DNA of 64,000 nt from Paraburkholderia tuberum STM678 (lineage in GTDB: Bacteria > Pseudomonadota > Gammaproteobacteria > Burkholderiales > Burkholderiaceae): NCBI RefSeq assembly GCF_902833905.1, contig NZ_CADFGP010000007.1, positions 124,001-188,000 on the forward strand, written 5' to 3'. The position numbers were made by a program, and so were the translations under genes. Of the stretch, positions 47,473-58,371 are shown piece after piece. Position 1 is the first letter of the stretch; every line of letters begins with the position of its first letter. The notes under the pieces were generated by a model, which was given only the letters and a program-made list of their open reading frames with translations, had not been told where the DNA came from and searched no databases.

Positions 47473-48378
47473 TCAGTTCGCGCCAACCGCCTGCGCCTGC
47501 TCGCGACGCCCACGGCGATACGCCCACACCATCAGGCCGATGCCCGCGAGAATCATGGGCAGCGACAGCCATTGACCCATCGACAGCCCCATCGCGAGCA
47601 GGCCGAGGAAATCGTCCGGCTCGCGCGCGAATTCGACCGTGAAGCGCGCCAGGCCGTAGCCGATCAGGAACATCGCGGAAATCGCGCCGAGCGGCTTCGG
47701 TTTGCGCGAGAAAAAGATCAGCACGAAGAACAGCGCCACGCCTTCGAGCGCGATCTCGTACAGCTCCGACGGATGTCGCGGCAGCATGTGATATTGCGCG
47801 AACACTTCGTTCAGATGCCATTGCGCGGCCAGTTGCGGATGCGTGGCGAGCCATGTGGCGTCGTCAGGCGCGGCGCCGGGAAACAGCATCGCCCACGGCG
47901 CCGACGGATCGGTCACGCGGCCCCACAGCTCGCCGTTGATGAAGTTGCCGAGGCGCCCCGCCGCGAGGCCCGTGGGCACCATCGGCGCGACGAAGTCGGT
48001 GACTTGCAGCCACGAGCGCTTGCGCTGATAAGCGAACAGCATCATCGCGATCGTCACGCCGAGAAAGCCGCCGTGAAACGACATGCCGCCTTCCCACACC
48101 TTGAAGATGTCGAGCGGATGCGCGAAATAAAAGCTCGCCTTGTAGAACAGCACATAGCCGAGCCGGCCGCCGAGGATCGTACCTAGCACGCCGTAGAACA
48201 GCATGTCGTCGATATCCTTCGCGGTCCAGCCTTGCGCGGCGACGTACGGCAGCCGCAGCCGCAACCGGGCGACGACGATCGCCGCGACGAATGCGACGAG
48301 GTACATCAAGCCATACCAGCGCACGGCGAGCGGCCCCAGATGGATGGCGACAGGGTCGAAATTGGGGTGAATGAGCAT
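47473..48378 (-). CDS. lgt: prolipoprotein diacylglyceryl transferase
   Basis: A 301-residue inner-membrane enzyme that adds diacylglycerol to the lipobox cysteine of prelipoproteins, the first step of lipoprotein maturation. The Lgt signature [14 protein letters not shown] is at about residues 140-155, with VRWYGLMYL early and [10 protein letters not shown] containing the catalytic His. Seven membrane helices are expected. Several lipoproteins in this window are its clients. Confidence 0.95.
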   Translation of the reverse strand: MLIHPNFDPVAIHLGPLAVRWYGLMYLVAFVAAIVVARLRLRLPYVAAQGWTAKDIDDMLFYGVLGTILGGRLGYVLFYKASFYFAHPLDIFKVWEGGMSFHGGFLGVTIAMMLFAYQRKRSWLQVTDFVAPMVPTGLAAGRLGNFINGELWGRVTDPSAPWAMLFPGAAPDDATWLATHPQLAAQWHLNEVFAQYHMLPRHPSELYEIALEGVALFFVLIFFSRKPKPLGAISAMFLIGYGLARFTVEFAREPDDFLGLLAMGLSMGQWLSLPMILAGIGLMVWAYRRGRREQAQAVGAN

Positions 48379-48438
48379 CGTGTAGTTATGGGCAGTTCAG
48401 GTTCGAAAGCAGTTTTTACAGGGAATCAGAAGCGGGAT

Positions 48439-49425
48439 CTAGACACGCGACGCGACGCTCGCCGCATGCGCGCGCACGATGTCAATGAAGCCCGCCAGCA
48501 CCGGGCTGACCTCGTCGCTGCGCCAGACGAGGCCCGTCTCGATCGCGGGCACCGACTCGGACAGCGGCCGGTACACGACGCCCGTGCGCCGCAGGTTACG
48601 CAACGATTGCGGCACCAGCGCGACGCCCATGCCGGCCGACACGAGACTCACGATGGTCTGCATCTGGATCGCCTCCTGGCCGATCCGTGGCGCGAGGCCC
48701 GCAACGCCGTAGCAATCCATAATGATGTCATAAAAGCCTGGCGCGAGACGCCTTGGGAAGATCACGAGCGGCGCGTCGGCGACATCGCGCAGGCTGACGG
48801 GCATGTCGAGCCATTCGGCGGCGGGGTCTTCGGCGGCGCTGCCCTTGCCGTTTGCGTTCACGCTGCCCCGCAAGCCTTGCGCCATCTCCGTCGACATCGC
48901 GATCACGAGCGGCTCGCGCGCGATCGGCAGCCACGACAGCTGCGCCGCATGCCGCGACGGCAGCGGCGCGATCACCAGACCCGCGTCGATACGCCCGGCC
49001 ACCAGTTCCTCGACCTGCACGTCGCTGGTCGCCTCGGTCAGTTCGAGCCGCACGCGCGGATGCCGCGCGCCGAAATCGCGCAGCAGCAGCGGCAGTAGGC
49101 CGTAATCCGCAGTCGACACGAACGCGAGCGACAGCACGCCCGCCTCGCCGCGCGCGAGGCTCTGCGCGAGCGGCCTGAGCCCTTCCGCGGCCGCGAGCAG
49201 CCGCTGCACCTCCGGCAACAGATCGGCGCCGACCGCCGTCAACTCGACCGAGCGCTTGGTACGCGCGAACAGCTCGACGCCGAGCGTCTCCTCGAGCGCG
49301 CGGATCGCCTGCGACAGCGGCGGCTGCGTCATCGACAGACGCGCGGCCGCGCGCCCGAAGTGCTTTTCCTCGGCGACGGTGACGAAATAGCGCAACTGGC
49401 GCAGGTCGGGGATCGTCGGCAGCAT
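48439..49425 (-). CDS. LysR-family transcriptional regulator, divergent from ilvD
   Basis: A 328-residue LysR protein. The helix-turn-helix lies in residues about 8-65 (LRQLRYFVTVAEEKHFGRAA, SMTQPPLSQAIRALEE); the effector domain follows. The HFGRAAxRLxMTQPPLSQ form is the BenM/CatR-like and IlvR-like subgroup. It is transcribed away from ilvD with a 158-base shared region, so control of ilvD is a reasonable guess. A direct effector is not evident. Confidence 0.9.
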   Translation of the reverse strand: MLPTIPDLRQLRYFVTVAEEKHFGRAAARLSMTQPPLSQAIRALEETLGVELFARTKRSVELTAVGADLLPEVQRLLAAAEGLRPLAQSLARGEAGVLSLAFVSTADYGLLPLLLRDFGARHPRVRLELTEATSDVQVEELVAGRIDAGLVIAPLPSRHAAQLSWLPIAREPLVIAMSTEMAQGLRGSVNANGKGSAAEDPAAEWLDMPVSLRDVADAPLVIFPRRLAPGFYDIIMDCYGVAGLAPRIGQEAIQMQTIVSLVSAGMGVALVPQSLRNLRRTGVVYRPLSESVPAIETGLVWRSDEVSPVLAGFIDIVRAHAASVASRV

Positions 49426-49583
49426 GATTGATATATTTTACGACCTGAACAACCGCGAATAATACACACGACGCGTGTCACGCAAAACCGCCGGTTTGCA
49501 CGGTCTGGCGGAACTACACTGAACGGATGCGCGCGCGCACGCCGCCGCGCGCTTTCATCAGAACAGCCAGACTGGAGCTCCCC

Positions 49584-51257
49584 ATGGCCTACAACCGTCG
49601 TTCGAAGAACATCACGCAAGGCATCGCGCGTTCACCGAATCGCTCGATGTACTACGCGCTCGGCTACCAGAAGGAGGATTTCGACAAACCGATGATCGGC
49701 GTCGCCAACGGCCACTCGACGATTACGCCGTGCAACGCCGGCCTGCAGCGTCTCGCCGACGCGGCCGTCACCGCGATCAGGCGCGCCGACGCGAACCCGC
49801 AGACCTTCGGCACGCCGACGATCTCGGACGGCATGTCGATGGGCACCGAGGGCATGAAGTACTCGCTCGTGTCGCGCGAGGTGATCGCCGATTGCATCGA
49901 GACCTGCGTGCAAGGGCAATGGATGGACGGCGTGGTCGTGATCGGCGGCTGCGACAAGAACATGCCGGGCGGCATGATCGGCCTCGCGCGCATGAACGTG
50001 CCGGGCATCTACGTGTACGGCGGCACGATCCGGCCGGGCAACTGGAAAGGCACCGATCTGACGATCGTGTCGTCGTTCGAGGCGGTCGGCGAATTCACGG
50101 CGGGCCGCATGTCGCAGGAGGATTTCGAGGGCATCGAGAAAAATGCGTGTCCGTCGACCGGTTCGTGCGGCGGCATGTACACGGCCAATACGATGAGCTC
50201 GTCGTTCGAGGCGCTCGGCATGTCGCTCATGTATTCGTCGACGATGGCGAATCCCGACCAGGAGAAGGTCGACTCGGCCGCCGAATCGGCGCGTGTGCTC
50301 GTCGAAGCCGTCAAGAAGGATCTGAAGCCGCGCGACATCATCACGAAGCAGTCGATCGAAAACGCGGTTGCCTTGATCATGGCGACCGGCGGCTCGACCA
50401 ACGCGGTGCTGCACTACCTGGCGATCGCGCACGCGGCCGAGATCGAATGGACGATCGAGGACTTCGAGCGCATGCGCAAAAAAGTGCCGGTGATCTGCAA
50501 CCTGAAGCCGTCGGGGCAGTACGTCGCCACCGATCTGCACAAGGCGGGCGGCATTCCGCAGGTGCTGAAGATCCTGCTCGACGCCGGGCTTCTGCACGGC
50601 GATTGCATGACGATCACCGGCAAAACGATCGCCGAGGAGTTGAAGGACGTACCAGCCAAGCCGCGCAGCGATCAGCAGGTGATCTTCCCGATCGACAAGG
50701 CGCTCTACGCCGAAGGCCATCTCGCGATCCTGAAGGGCAATCTGGCCGAAGACGGCGCGGTCGCCAAGATCACCGGGCTCAAGAACCCCGTCATCACGGG
50801 CCCGGCGCGCGTGTTCGACGACGAGCAGAGCGCGCTCGAAGCGATCCTCGCCGACAGGATCGTCGCCGGCGACGTCGTCGTGCTGCGCTATCTTGGCCCG
50901 AAGGGCGGCCCCGGCATGCCGGAAATGCTCGCGCCGACCTCGGCGATCATCGGCAAGGGGCTCGGCGAATCGGTCGGGCTCATCACCGACGGCCGCTTCT
51001 CGGGCGGCACCTGGGGCATGGTGGTTGGGCACGTCGCGCCGGAGGCGTTCGTCGGCGGCACGATCGCGCTCGTGCAGGAAGGCGATTCGATCACGATCGA
51101 CGCGCACCAGCTGCTGCTGCAACTGAACATCGACGATGCCGAGCTGCAGCGCCGCCGCGCCGCATGGCAGGCGCCGAAGCCGCGCTACACACGCGGCGTG
51201 ATGGCCAAGTATTTCGCGCTCGCGCAGCCGGCGAATCGAGGGGCAGTGACGGGGTAA
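49584..51257 (+). CDS. ilvD: dihydroxy-acid dehydratase
   Basis: A 557-residue Fe-S dehydratase that makes the 2-keto acid precursors of isoleucine and valine. Cluster cysteines are in [13 protein letters not shown] and [15 protein letters not shown]; the C-terminal [13 protein letters not shown] is family typical. The ATG at 49584 ([13 protein letters not shown]) is the usual start; a longer frame upstream is not supported. The length is that of the short bacterial form with a 2Fe-2S or 4Fe-4S cluster. Confidence 0.96.
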   Translation: MAYNRRSKNITQGIARSPNRSMYYALGYQKEDFDKPMIGVANGHSTITPCNAGLQRLADAAVTAIRRADANPQTFGTPTISDGMSMGTEGMKYSLVSREVIADCIETCVQGQWMDGVVVIGGCDKNMPGGMIGLARMNVPGIYVYGGTIRPGNWKGTDLTIVSSFEAVGEFTAGRMSQEDFEGIEKNACPSTGSCGGMYTANTMSSSFEALGMSLMYSSTMANPDQEKVDSAAESARVLVEAVKKDLKPRDIITKQSIENAVALIMATGGSTNAVLHYLAIAHAAEIEWTIEDFERMRKKVPVICNLKPSGQYVATDLHKAGGIPQVLKILLDAGLLHGDCMTITGKTIAEELKDVPAKPRSDQQVIFPIDKALYAEGHLAILKGNLAEDGAVAKITGLKNPVITGPARVFDDEQSALEAILADRIVAGDVVVLRYLGPKGGPGMPEMLAPTSAIIGKGLGESVGLITDGRFSGGTWGMVVGHVAPEAFVGGTIALVQEGDSITIDAHQLLLQLNIDDAELQRRRAAWQAPKPRYTRGVMAKYFALAQPANRGAVTG

Positions 51258-51320
51258 TGACCACGGCCGGCGTGGCCCGCCCCGACAGGGATAACCCGCC
51301 GCCACGTTACGCGAAAACGC

Positions 51321-51352
51321 AAGGGGCGCACGAAAATCCGTGCGCCCCTTTG
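51321..51352 (+). terminator. rho-independent terminator of ilvD
   Basis: AAGGGGCGCACG and CGTGCGCCCCTT pair perfectly around AAAATC, followed by a short TTTGC tail. Confidence 0.75.
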
Positions 51353-51404
51353 CTCTTATAATGCGTGCACCACGAGCCGGGCATCTGCACTGGCGGAGAC
51401 CATA

Positions 51405-51743
51405 ATGAAATCGATGTCGTACGCGGCCGTGGCAGCCACTGTTGCGCTCGCCGCCGCATTGAGCGCCGCCAGTCCCGCAGCCCGTGCCGAAACAGCCGGG
51501 CTCGCGCTCGCCCAGCAGAAGAACTGCATGAGCTGCCACTCGGTCACTCGCCCGTTCATGGGGCCGGCGCTGCACGACGTTGCTATCCGTTATGCGGGAC
51601 GCGAAGACGCCGCGACCTATCTGAAGCGCAAGATCCTCGATGGCGGCACCGGCGTATGGGGAACCGTGCCGATGCCCGCGAACACGCAACTGACGCCCGA
51701 TCAGGCGGCCACGCTGGCGGCTTGGGTGCTGACGCTCAAATAA
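51405..51743 (+). CDS. small class I cytochrome c
   Basis: A 112-residue periplasmic c-type cytochrome. A Sec signal ends after AARA (residue 28). The single heme motif CMSCH is at Cys 41, Cys 44, His 45, and the axial Met is in VPMPANTQL (about residue 90). It resembles cytochrome c551/c552 electron carriers. No oxidase or reductase gene is adjacent, so its partners are unknown. Confidence 0.92.
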   Translation: MKSMSYAAVAATVALAAALSAASPAARAETAGLALAQQKNCMSCHSVTRPFMGPALHDVAIRYAGREDAATYLKRKILDGGTGVWGTVPMPANTQLTPDQAATLAAWVLTLK

Positions 51744-51767
51744 CGGCGCTCTCAGGTCACCGCGGCG

Positions 51768-52598
51768 TCAACGCGAGCGCCGCGCGATTTCTTCTTCCAC
51801 CGCTTCACGTACCCAATCGGTCATCTCGGCTTCGAGCGTCTGCGCGACCTCGCGCGTGATCTGACTCACGAGCAGACTCGTTTGCTGCTGCACTGCATCA
51901 CGGCAGCGCGCCTCGATGATGCCGCGCCCCTCGCCCGTCAGAAAACGCTGGAAGCGTCCGTGCAAACGTGCGGCGAGCGCGTCGGCATCGAGCGTGGGCT
52001 GAGCGGGAGCGCCTTCGTGCGCGCCTTCATGGTCGATATCCGGCGGCACGGTCGCGCCGGCTTCGAGCGGTATGAAGGGCTCGGTACGATCGAACACGCC
52101 GGGCGACACCTCCACGTCCTCACGCAAGTCATCATGCAAGTCGTCATGCCCATGTCGCACATGAATGCCGTGATGCGGCCGTGCGTGTTTTCTCGGGTGC
52201 GTGTGATCAGCCACGTGCGGCTGATGAAGCTCGGTCTGCGCGAGAGGCTCATGCTCCGCCGCATGCGGGGCTTCTCGCGTCGGCATCGGCTCCGGCACGA
52301 GCACGGGCTCCGGCGAACTCAGTTGCTCGGGCGTGGGCACCGGTTGGGGCGCGAGTACCGGCTCGGGCGCCAGCGTCGGGTCGGCTCGATGCGCGGGCGG
52401 TGGCACGAACGCGGGCTCCGTGCGGGAAGCGGCCTCGGGCACCGCCGCCGGTTGCGCGACCGCTGGGCTTGCGGGCTCGGCGCCCGGCTGGGATGCAGGC
52501 GCGGCGGCATCGGTCGACGCCTCGCGCGTCTCGCGCGCGCGGCCCGGCACGAGGACCTCGTTCAGGACCGGAATCGAATTGTCGTGGGGATCGGACAC
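51768..52598 (-). CDS. DUF2486 family protein
   Basis: A 276-residue protein of unknown function. I chose the GTG at 52598 (VSDPHDNSIPVLNEVL) because CGGAGAGCGCAC precedes it. Only the two ends look conserved: the N-terminal SIPVLNEVLVPG and a C-terminal helical region (residues about 190-276, ending VREAVEEEIARRSR). The middle is Pro/Glu/Ala-rich, then His/Asp-rich (HTHPRKHARPHHGIHVRHGH), and probably disordered, possibly metal binding. It lies downstream of holC in a pepA-holC operon. Confidence 0.8.
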   Translation of the reverse strand: MSDPHDNSIPVLNEVLVPGRARETREASTDAAAPASQPGAEPASPAVAQPAAVPEAASRTEPAFVPPPAHRADPTLAPEPVLAPQPVPTPEQLSSPEPVLVPEPMPTREAPHAAEHEPLAQTELHQPHVADHTHPRKHARPHHGIHVRHGHDDLHDDLREDVEVSPGVFDRTEPFIPLEAGATVPPDIDHEGAHEGAPAQPTLDADALAARLHGRFQRFLTGEGRGIIEARCRDAVQQQTSLLVSQITREVAQTLEAEMTDWVREAVEEEIARRSR

Positions 52599-52682
52599 GT
52601 GCGCTCTCCGTGTTTGAGTCGAAGCCAGGGCAGGCGGTCCGCATGCCGCGTTCCTCGCGGCCATGACGCGCAGCGCAACGAA

Positions 52683-53099
52683 CTAGCCGCCCTGCTTGTA
52701 GTTGTTCAAAGCATAGCCGCGATCGCGATAGAAGCGATAGCGCTCGCGGCCCGCAGCGAGTTCCTCGTGTGCGTTACCGACCACTTCGAGCAATCTTTCG
52801 AAGCGCGCGAACTGCGCCGGAACCGTTGCGCCCAGATTGAGCAGCACCTGATGATGCGGCACGTCGTCGAGATTCGTGGCCAGCACGACGGGCGTGTCGG
52901 CGGCAAGCGGCGTGCCTGCCATGCAGTGCGGCACGAAGTCGAGCGGCGAGAAGGTCCACAGCATTTCGTCGAAGGCGCGCAGGCGCGCGGGCTCGGCCAG
53001 CACGACGAGCGGCTGGCCCGCCAGATACGCCTTGCGCACGAGGCGACACGCGTACAGCAGCGAATCGCCGACGTTCGAGTGAAAGTCGATTCTCGTCAT
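52683..53099 (-). CDS. holC: DNA polymerase III subunit chi
   Basis: A 138-residue clamp-loader accessory subunit that links the replisome to SSB through the psi subunit. Landmarks are RIDFHSNVGD, CRLVRKAYLAGQPLVV, LWTFSPLDFVPHC and RYRFYRDRGYALNNYKQ at the C-terminus. It follows pepA by 52 bases in the same direction, an arrangement conserved across proteobacteria. Confidence 0.93.
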   Translation of the reverse strand: MTRIDFHSNVGDSLLYACRLVRKAYLAGQPLVVLAEPARLRAFDEMLWTFSPLDFVPHCMAGTPLAADTPVVLATNLDDVPHHQVLLNLGATVPAQFARFERLLEVVGNAHEELAAGRERYRFYRDRGYALNNYKQGG

Positions 53100-53151
53100 C
53101 GGCCGCTCCGCCCCGCTTGCCGCGCGCCGTGCGCGCGCTTACCGCACCGCG

Positions 53152-54663
53152 TCATTGGCCGGCGCGGTCGATCAGGAACTGCGCGAGCAGCGGCACCGGA
53201 CGGCCCGTCGCGCCCTTCGCGGTGCCGCTCTTCCACGCGGTGCCGGCGATGTCGAGATGCGCCCACGGGTACGAATCCGTGAAACGCGACAGGAAGCACG
53301 CGGCCGTCACGCTGCCCGCCGGACGCCCGCCGATATTCGCGACGTCCGCGAAGTTCGACTTCAGCTGGTCCTGGTACTCGTCGTCGAGCGGCAGGCGCCA
53401 TGCCGGGTCGGCCGCTTCGCGCGACGCGTCGAGCAGTTCGCCCGCGAGCGCGTCGTCCTTCGAGAACAGGCCGCTGTTGTGATGGCCGAGCGCGATGATG
53501 CAGGCGCCCGTCAGCGTCGCGATGTCGATGACCGCGGCCGGCTTGAAGCGCTCCGCGTAGGTGAGCGCGTCGCACAGAATCAGGCGGCCCTCGGCGTCGG
53601 TGTTCAGCACCTCGATCGTGAGGCCCTTCATGCTGGTGACGATGTCGCCCGGCTTGGTGGCCGTGCCCGACGGCATGTTCTCGACGGCCGGAATGATGCC
53701 GACCACGTTGATCTTCAGGCCCATCTCGGCGACCGCGCGCAGCGTGCCGAGCACCGAGCCCGCGCCGCACATGTCGTACTTCATCTCGTCCATGTCCTCG
53801 CCCGGCTTCAGCGAGATGCCGCCCGTGTCGAACGTGACGCCCTTGCCGACCAGCACGACCGGCGCGGCCTTCGCGGCGGCGCCCTGGTACTGCAGCACGA
53901 TGAACTGCGCCGGCTCGACCGCGCCCGCGGTGACCGACAGGAACGAGCCCATCTTCAGCGCTTCACACTGTTTCTCGCCGAGCACCTCGACCTTCAGCTT
54001 CCAGTCTTTCGCGAGCTTCTTCGCGGTGTTCGCCAGATAGGTCGGCGTGCAGACGTTGCTCGGCAGATTGCCGAGCTCGCGCGTCAGGTCCATGCCGTTG
54101 GCGAGCGCGGCGCCCTGCCTGGCGGCGAGCTTGGCGGCCTTCTCGTCACCGGTGTTGACGCTGAACACGATGCGCTTCAACGCGCGCGGCGTGTTCTCCG
54201 GCTTGCTCTTCATTTGCGTGAAGCGGTAGGTCAGCTCGCGCAGCGCGAGGATCGCGGCGCGCACGCACCAGTCGGCCGTGCGTTCGAGCACCGGCAGTTG
54301 CGCGAGCGTGAACGTGACCTGCACGATCTTCGTGCCGAGCAGCGCGCGCCATGCGGCGCGGACCGCCTCGCCGTAGGCTTTCTGACTGAAAGCGTCCTGT
54401 TTGCCGAGCCCGACGAGCAGCACGCGCGACGCGCCGATGCCCGACACCTCGTGCAGGAACAGCGTGGTGCCCGCCTTGCCGTCCATGTCGCCTGCCTTGA
54501 TGACGCGCGTGAGCAGGCCCTTGGTGGCCGCGTCGATCTCCAGCGCGGCGCCCGACAGCGTTTGCGACTCGAACACACCGATCACGATGCAATCGGATTT
54601 CCCCGTCAGGAAACCGTTCGTCGAGCCTTTGGTCCAATCACAGGCTTTTATGCTAAAGTCCAT
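53152..54663 (-). CDS. pepA: leucyl aminopeptidase (cytosol aminopeptidase)
   Basis: A 503-residue M17 metallopeptidase with two metals, which removes N-terminal residues from peptides; in E. coli the protein also binds DNA. The metal-binding and catalytic segments are [31 protein letters not shown] and the M17 signature [10 protein letters not shown]. The N-terminal domain begins [10 protein letters not shown] at the ATG at 54663. It diverges from lptF, 139 bases apart. Confidence 0.95.
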   Translation of the reverse strand: MDFSIKACDWTKGSTNGFLTGKSDCIVIGVFESQTLSGAALEIDAATKGLLTRVIKAGDMDGKAGTTLFLHEVSGIGASRVLLVGLGKQDAFSQKAYGEAVRAAWRALLGTKIVQVTFTLAQLPVLERTADWCVRAAILALRELTYRFTQMKSKPENTPRALKRIVFSVNTGDEKAAKLAARQGAALANGMDLTRELGNLPSNVCTPTYLANTAKKLAKDWKLKVEVLGEKQCEALKMGSFLSVTAGAVEPAQFIVLQYQGAAAKAAPVVLVGKGVTFDTGGISLKPGEDMDEMKYDMCGAGSVLGTLRAVAEMGLKINVVGIIPAVENMPSGTATKPGDIVTSMKGLTIEVLNTDAEGRLILCDALTYAERFKPAAVIDIATLTGACIIALGHHNSGLFSKDDALAGELLDASREAADPAWRLPLDDEYQDQLKSNFADVANIGGRPAGSVTAACFLSRFTDSYPWAHLDIAGTAWKSGTAKGATGRPVPLLAQFLIDRAGQ

Positions 54664-54802
54664 CGCGCTTGTCCTCGGATAAAATCTGGGCTTAAGATGA
54701 AAGCCGCAATTATCCGCTATTTTTCCCGCGGCGGCTGCACCGGAGGCGTGACGGGAACGAACACCCGCGCGTCGCCGTGAGCGCCCCCTCTCGTCATCAA
54801 CA

Positions 54803-55900
54803 ATGATCTTTGAACGCTCCCTCCAGCGCGAGCTCGCGTACACGGCTGGCGCCGTGTTCATGGTTCTCCTCACGCTCGTGCTGACGACGATGATGATCCG
54901 CATCGTCGGCTTCGCGGCCTCGGGCGAGGTCGACCCGCGCGACGTGCTGGTCCTGATCGGCCTCACCGTGATCGGCTATCTGGCCATCATGCTCGTCGCG
55001 ACGCTGTTCGTGTCGATCCTGTTCGTGCTCACGCGCTGGTACAAGGACTCCGAGATGGTCGTGTGGCTGTCCTCGGGCGTCAGTCTCACGCAATTCATCA
55101 AGCCGATCGGCATTTTCGCCACGCCGATCATCATCCTGATCATGTTCTTCGTGTTCGTCGGCTGGCCGTGGTCGAACCAGCAGAGCAAGCTGATCCGGGC
55201 GCGCTTCCAGCAGCGCGACGAAGTCTCGCTGCTCGCGCCGGGGCAGTTCCGCGAATCGCCGACCACGCATCGCGTGTTCTTCATCGAGAAGATGTCGCCC
55301 GACCAGGGGCATGTGGAAAACGTGTTCGTGACGAGCACCGAGGGCGGCAAGGTCAACGTCGTGGTGTCGAAGAACGGCCACATCGAGACGCACAAGAACG
55401 GCGACCGCTTCGTCGTGCTGGAAAACGGCCGCCGCTACGACGGCGAACCGGGCCACCCCGATTTCCGCATCATGGAGTTCGAGCGCTACGGCGTGAAGAT
55501 CCAGAGCCAGCCGGTCGTCAATACGCCGACCACCACCGGCTTGCCGACGCTCACGCTGCTGCGCAATCCCACTAAAGAGAACCTCGCCGAATTCGCGTGG
55601 CGCGCGGGTCTTCCGTTGATCGCGATCAACCTGATGCTGCTCGCCATTCCGCTCGCGCACCAGAACCCGCGGCGCAGCCGCACGATCAACCTCGTGATGG
55701 CCGTGTTGATCTACCTCACTTATTCGAATCTGCTGAACGTCGTGCAGGCGTGGATCGAGCAGGGCAAGATGTCGTTCGGCGTCGGGCTCGTGATCCTGCA
55801 CGTGATCGTGCTCGGGATCGTCGCGTTCATCTTCTGGATGCGGGTGCGCAACCGGCCGCTATTTACGCGCGCCATGTTCAGCCGTTCGCAGGGAGCCTGA
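54803..55900 (+). CDS. lptF: LPS export ABC transporter permease LptF
   Basis: A 365-residue inner-membrane permease of the YjgP/YjgQ family that, with LptG and LptB2, extracts LPS from the inner membrane. The opening [19 protein letters not shown] and [20 protein letters not shown] (the coupling helix) are typical. Three transmembrane helices flank a periplasmic beta-jellyroll (about 130-260) on each side. It is 3 bases from lptG, so coexpressed. Confidence 0.95.
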   Translation: MIFERSLQRELAYTAGAVFMVLLTLVLTTMMIRIVGFAASGEVDPRDVLVLIGLTVIGYLAIMLVATLFVSILFVLTRWYKDSEMVVWLSSGVSLTQFIKPIGIFATPIIILIMFFVFVGWPWSNQQSKLIRARFQQRDEVSLLAPGQFRESPTTHRVFFIEKMSPDQGHVENVFVTSTEGGKVNVVVSKNGHIETHKNGDRFVVLENGRRYDGEPGHPDFRIMEFERYGVKIQSQPVVNTPTTTGLPTLTLLRNPTKENLAEFAWRAGLPLIAINLMLLAIPLAHQNPRRSRTINLVMAVLIYLTYSNLLNVVQAWIEQGKMSFGVGLVILHVIVLGIVAFIFWMRVRNRPLFTRAMFSRSQGA

Positions 55901-55903
55901 GCG

Positions 55904-57052
55904 ATGCGCATTTATGAAAGGTATTTCGCGCGTCAGATCTATCTCACGTTCGTGTTCATCCTGTTTGCATTTTCAGGTCTGTTCTTCTTCTTCGACCTGA
56001 TCAACGAACTGAACTCGGTCGGCCACGGCAACTACAAGTTTCAGTACGCGGTGCTGCGCGTCGCGCTGCAAACGCCGTCGCGTTTCTACGAAATCATTCC
56101 GGTCGCGGCGCTGATCAGCGCGATCTACGTGTTCGCGCAGATGGCGGCGAACTCCGAATACACGATCTTCCGCGTATCAGGCCTCGCGACGAATCAGGCG
56201 CTGCGCTCGCTGCTGAAGATCGGCATTCCGCTCGTGATCGTCACCTATCTGATCGGCGAAGTGGTCGGCCCGTATACGGATCAGCTCTCCGAGCGCGTGC
56301 GGCTCGAGGCGCTCGGCTCGTCGGTGTCGAGCAACTTCCAGTCGGGAGTGTGGGTCAAGGACACGCTGACCGAGCGCGCCGACGGCGAGCAGGTCACGCG
56401 CTTCGTCAACGTCGGCGAACTGAAGCCCGACGCGACGATCAGCAACGTGCGCATCTACGAATTCGATTCGAAGTTCCGCCTGACGAACATTCGCATCGCG
56501 AAGAGCGGCCGCTATCAGCCGCCGGGCCACTGGCTGCTGACCGGCGTGACCGATACGCAACTGCTCGACGTGGCCCCCGCTCCGGGTACGCCGGCAGATG
56601 CGCTCAATCCGGTCTATCGCGCGAAACAGGTCACGCTGCCCGAGTATTCGCTGCGCTCGGAGCTGACGCCGCAGATCCTGTCGGTGCTGCTGGTGTCGCC
56701 GGACCGGATGTCGATGTTCAATCTGTTCCGCTATATCCAGCATCTGACCGAAAACCATCAGGACACGCAGCGCTATGAAATCGCGCTGTGGCGCAAGGTG
56801 CTGTATCCGTTCGCGGTGTTCGTGATGCTGGTGCTGTCGCTGCCGTTCGCGTATCTGCATACGCGCGCGGGCGTGGTCGGCGTGAAGGTGTTCGGCGGCA
56901 TCATGCTCGGCATGAGCTTCCAGCTGTTCAACACGCTGTTCTCGCATATCGGCACGCTCAATACGTGGCCCGCGCCGTTGACCGCGGCGACACCTGGGCT
57001 CGTCTACCTGGTGCTGGGGCTCGTCGGGTTGAAGTGGGTCGACCGGCACTAA
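55904..57052 (+). CDS. lptG: LPS export ABC transporter permease LptG
   Basis: A 382-residue partner of LptF. The N-terminus MRIYERYFARQIYLTFVFIL, the coupling region NSEYTIFRVSGLATNQALR, and a periplasmic beta-jellyroll between about residues 120 and 270 are visible; C-terminal helices include LPFAYLHTRAGVVGVKVFGG. The lptB and lptCA genes are not in the window. The gene starts 3 bases after the lptF stop. Confidence 0.95.
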   Translation: MRIYERYFARQIYLTFVFILFAFSGLFFFFDLINELNSVGHGNYKFQYAVLRVALQTPSRFYEIIPVAALISAIYVFAQMAANSEYTIFRVSGLATNQALRSLLKIGIPLVIVTYLIGEVVGPYTDQLSERVRLEALGSSVSSNFQSGVWVKDTLTERADGEQVTRFVNVGELKPDATISNVRIYEFDSKFRLTNIRIAKSGRYQPPGHWLLTGVTDTQLLDVAPAPGTPADALNPVYRAKQVTLPEYSLRSELTPQILSVLLVSPDRMSMFNLFRYIQHLTENHQDTQRYEIALWRKVLYPFAVFVMLVLSLPFAYLHTRAGVVGVKVFGGIMLGMSFQLFNTLFSHIGTLNTWPAPLTAATPGLVYLVLGLVGLKWVDRH

Positions 57053-57091
57053 CGCCAGTGCGTTGAGGGGCATCGTCAAGGAGCTGATGCG

Positions 57092-57472
57092 ATGGCTATG
57101 CACGGACTGATTCTGTTTGGCCACGGCGCGCGCGATGCGCGCTGGCGCGAGCCGTTCGAACGGCTCGCCGACAAGCTGCGCGCCGCGCGCGCGGCGACGG
57201 GCGAAGCTCCTGCGGTTACGCTCGCCTTTCTCGAACTGATGGAGCCCGACCTGCCGACGGCCGTCGCGCAACTCGTCACGCAAGGCTGCGATGCGATCAC
57301 CGTGGTGCCGGTGTTCTTCGGGCAAGGCGGTCATGTCCGCAAGGATTTGCCCGCGATCGTCGATCATTGCCGCGCCGCGCATCCCGGTGTCGAGATTCGC
57401 TGCGCGGTGGCGGTCGGCGAGGATGATTCGGTGCTGGATGCGCTCGCGCAGTATTGCCTGCGGCAGCTCTGA
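57092..57472 (+). CDS. short sirohydrochlorin chelatase-like protein (CbiX/SirB family)
   Basis: A 126-residue single-domain class II chelatase. Landmarks: LILFGHGARDARW with the metal-binding His, LAFLELMEPDLP, and VVPVFFGQGGHVRKDLP with the second His. Such half-size CbiX proteins dimerise and insert Co or Fe into sirohydrochlorin. It converges on cobA, and CysI needs siroheme, so ferrochelatase activity in siroheme synthesis is the best guess. Cobalt insertion for B12 is an alternative. Confidence 0.85.
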   Translation: MAMHGLILFGHGARDARWREPFERLADKLRAARAATGEAPAVTLAFLELMEPDLPTAVAQLVTQGCDAITVVPVFFGQGGHVRKDLPAIVDHCRAAHPGVEIRCAVAVGEDDSVLDALAQYCLRQL

Positions 57473-57529
57473 TTTTTTCGTTCTGATTGCTCAGATTCGC
57501 CGCTCTCGGCTCGGCCCTGCCGAGGATAT

Positions 57530-58285
57530 TCAGGCCGCGACCAGCATCCCATTCGACGAACGCTTCGCCTCGGTCTGCCGCGCCGCGAACGCCTCGCCGA
57601 TCATCAACAGACTCGGCTGCGACGCATCGACCCAGCGCTGCGCTTCGCCGGCCGCAAGATCTTCCAACGTCAGCGTCAGCATGCGTTCGCGCGGCGTGCT
57701 GCACGCCTCGACGATCGCCACGGGCGTCGTCGCGGGCTTGCCAGCATCGATCAGTTGCTGCGCGATTTCGACGCCGCTGTCGCGGCCCATGTAGAACACC
57801 AGCGAATCGGCGTTGACCTGCTCGCGGATCTCATCGGAACCTGGCGCGCGGCTGAACGTCGCGAGCGCGACGCTGCGCGACACGCCGCGCAGCGTCAGCG
57901 AACGCTTCAGCGTGGCCGCGCTCGCCAGCGCGGCGGTGATACCCGGCACGACTTCATACTCGATGCCCGCGGCTTCGAGCGCGCGCATCTCTTCGTCGGC
58001 GCGGCCGAACAGCATCGGATCGCCGCCCTTCAAACGCACGACCACGTCGTGCTCCAAAGCCGCATCGACGATCTGCTTGTTGATGAACTGCTGGGCCGTC
58101 GATAGCTGGCCGCAGCGCTTGCCGACCGCAATGCGCTTCGCGCGCGCGGGCGCGTAGTCGAGCATCGCCGGCTCGACCAGCGCGTCGTGCAGCACGACGT
58201 CGGCGGCGCCGAGCAGCCGCGCGCCGCGCACCGTAATCAGGTCCGCGGCACCGGGTCCCGCGCCGATCAGATAAACCTTACCCAT
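57530..58285 (-). CDS. cobA: uroporphyrinogen-III C-methyltransferase
   Basis: A 251-residue SAM-dependent enzyme making precorrin-2, the branch point to siroheme and cobalamin. Motifs: VYLIGAGPGAADLITVRG at the N-terminus, VVRLKGGDPMLFGRADEE, VVPGITAALASAATL and the region RGVSRSVALAT. No CysG-type dehydrogenase/ferrochelatase domain is fused. The ATG at 58285 is 9 bases past AGG; an ATG two codons earlier (58291) is possible. It is last in the cys operon, where it supplies siroheme to CysI. Confidence 0.93.
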   Translation of the reverse strand: MGKVYLIGAGPGAADLITVRGARLLGAADVVLHDALVEPAMLDYAPARAKRIAVGKRCGQLSTAQQFINKQIVDAALEHDVVVRLKGGDPMLFGRADEEMRALEAAGIEYEVVPGITAALASAATLKRSLTLRGVSRSVALATFSRAPGSDEIREQVNADSLVFYMGRDSGVEIAQQLIDAGKPATTPVAIVEACSTPRERMLTLTLEDLAAGEAQRWVDASQPSLLMIGEAFAARQTEAKRSSNGMLVAA

Positions 58286-58371
58286 TGACATCAACCTGTT
58301 CGTTGGAGCGTACGCGGCGGCGCGTTGCGCCGCCTGTGTGGGCCGTCCGTCGCCTGCTAGCCTTGCCGTGC

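Noticed and set aside
49632..51689. A 685-codon minus-strand frame opposite ilvD
   Set aside because: Shadow of ilvD; no family features.
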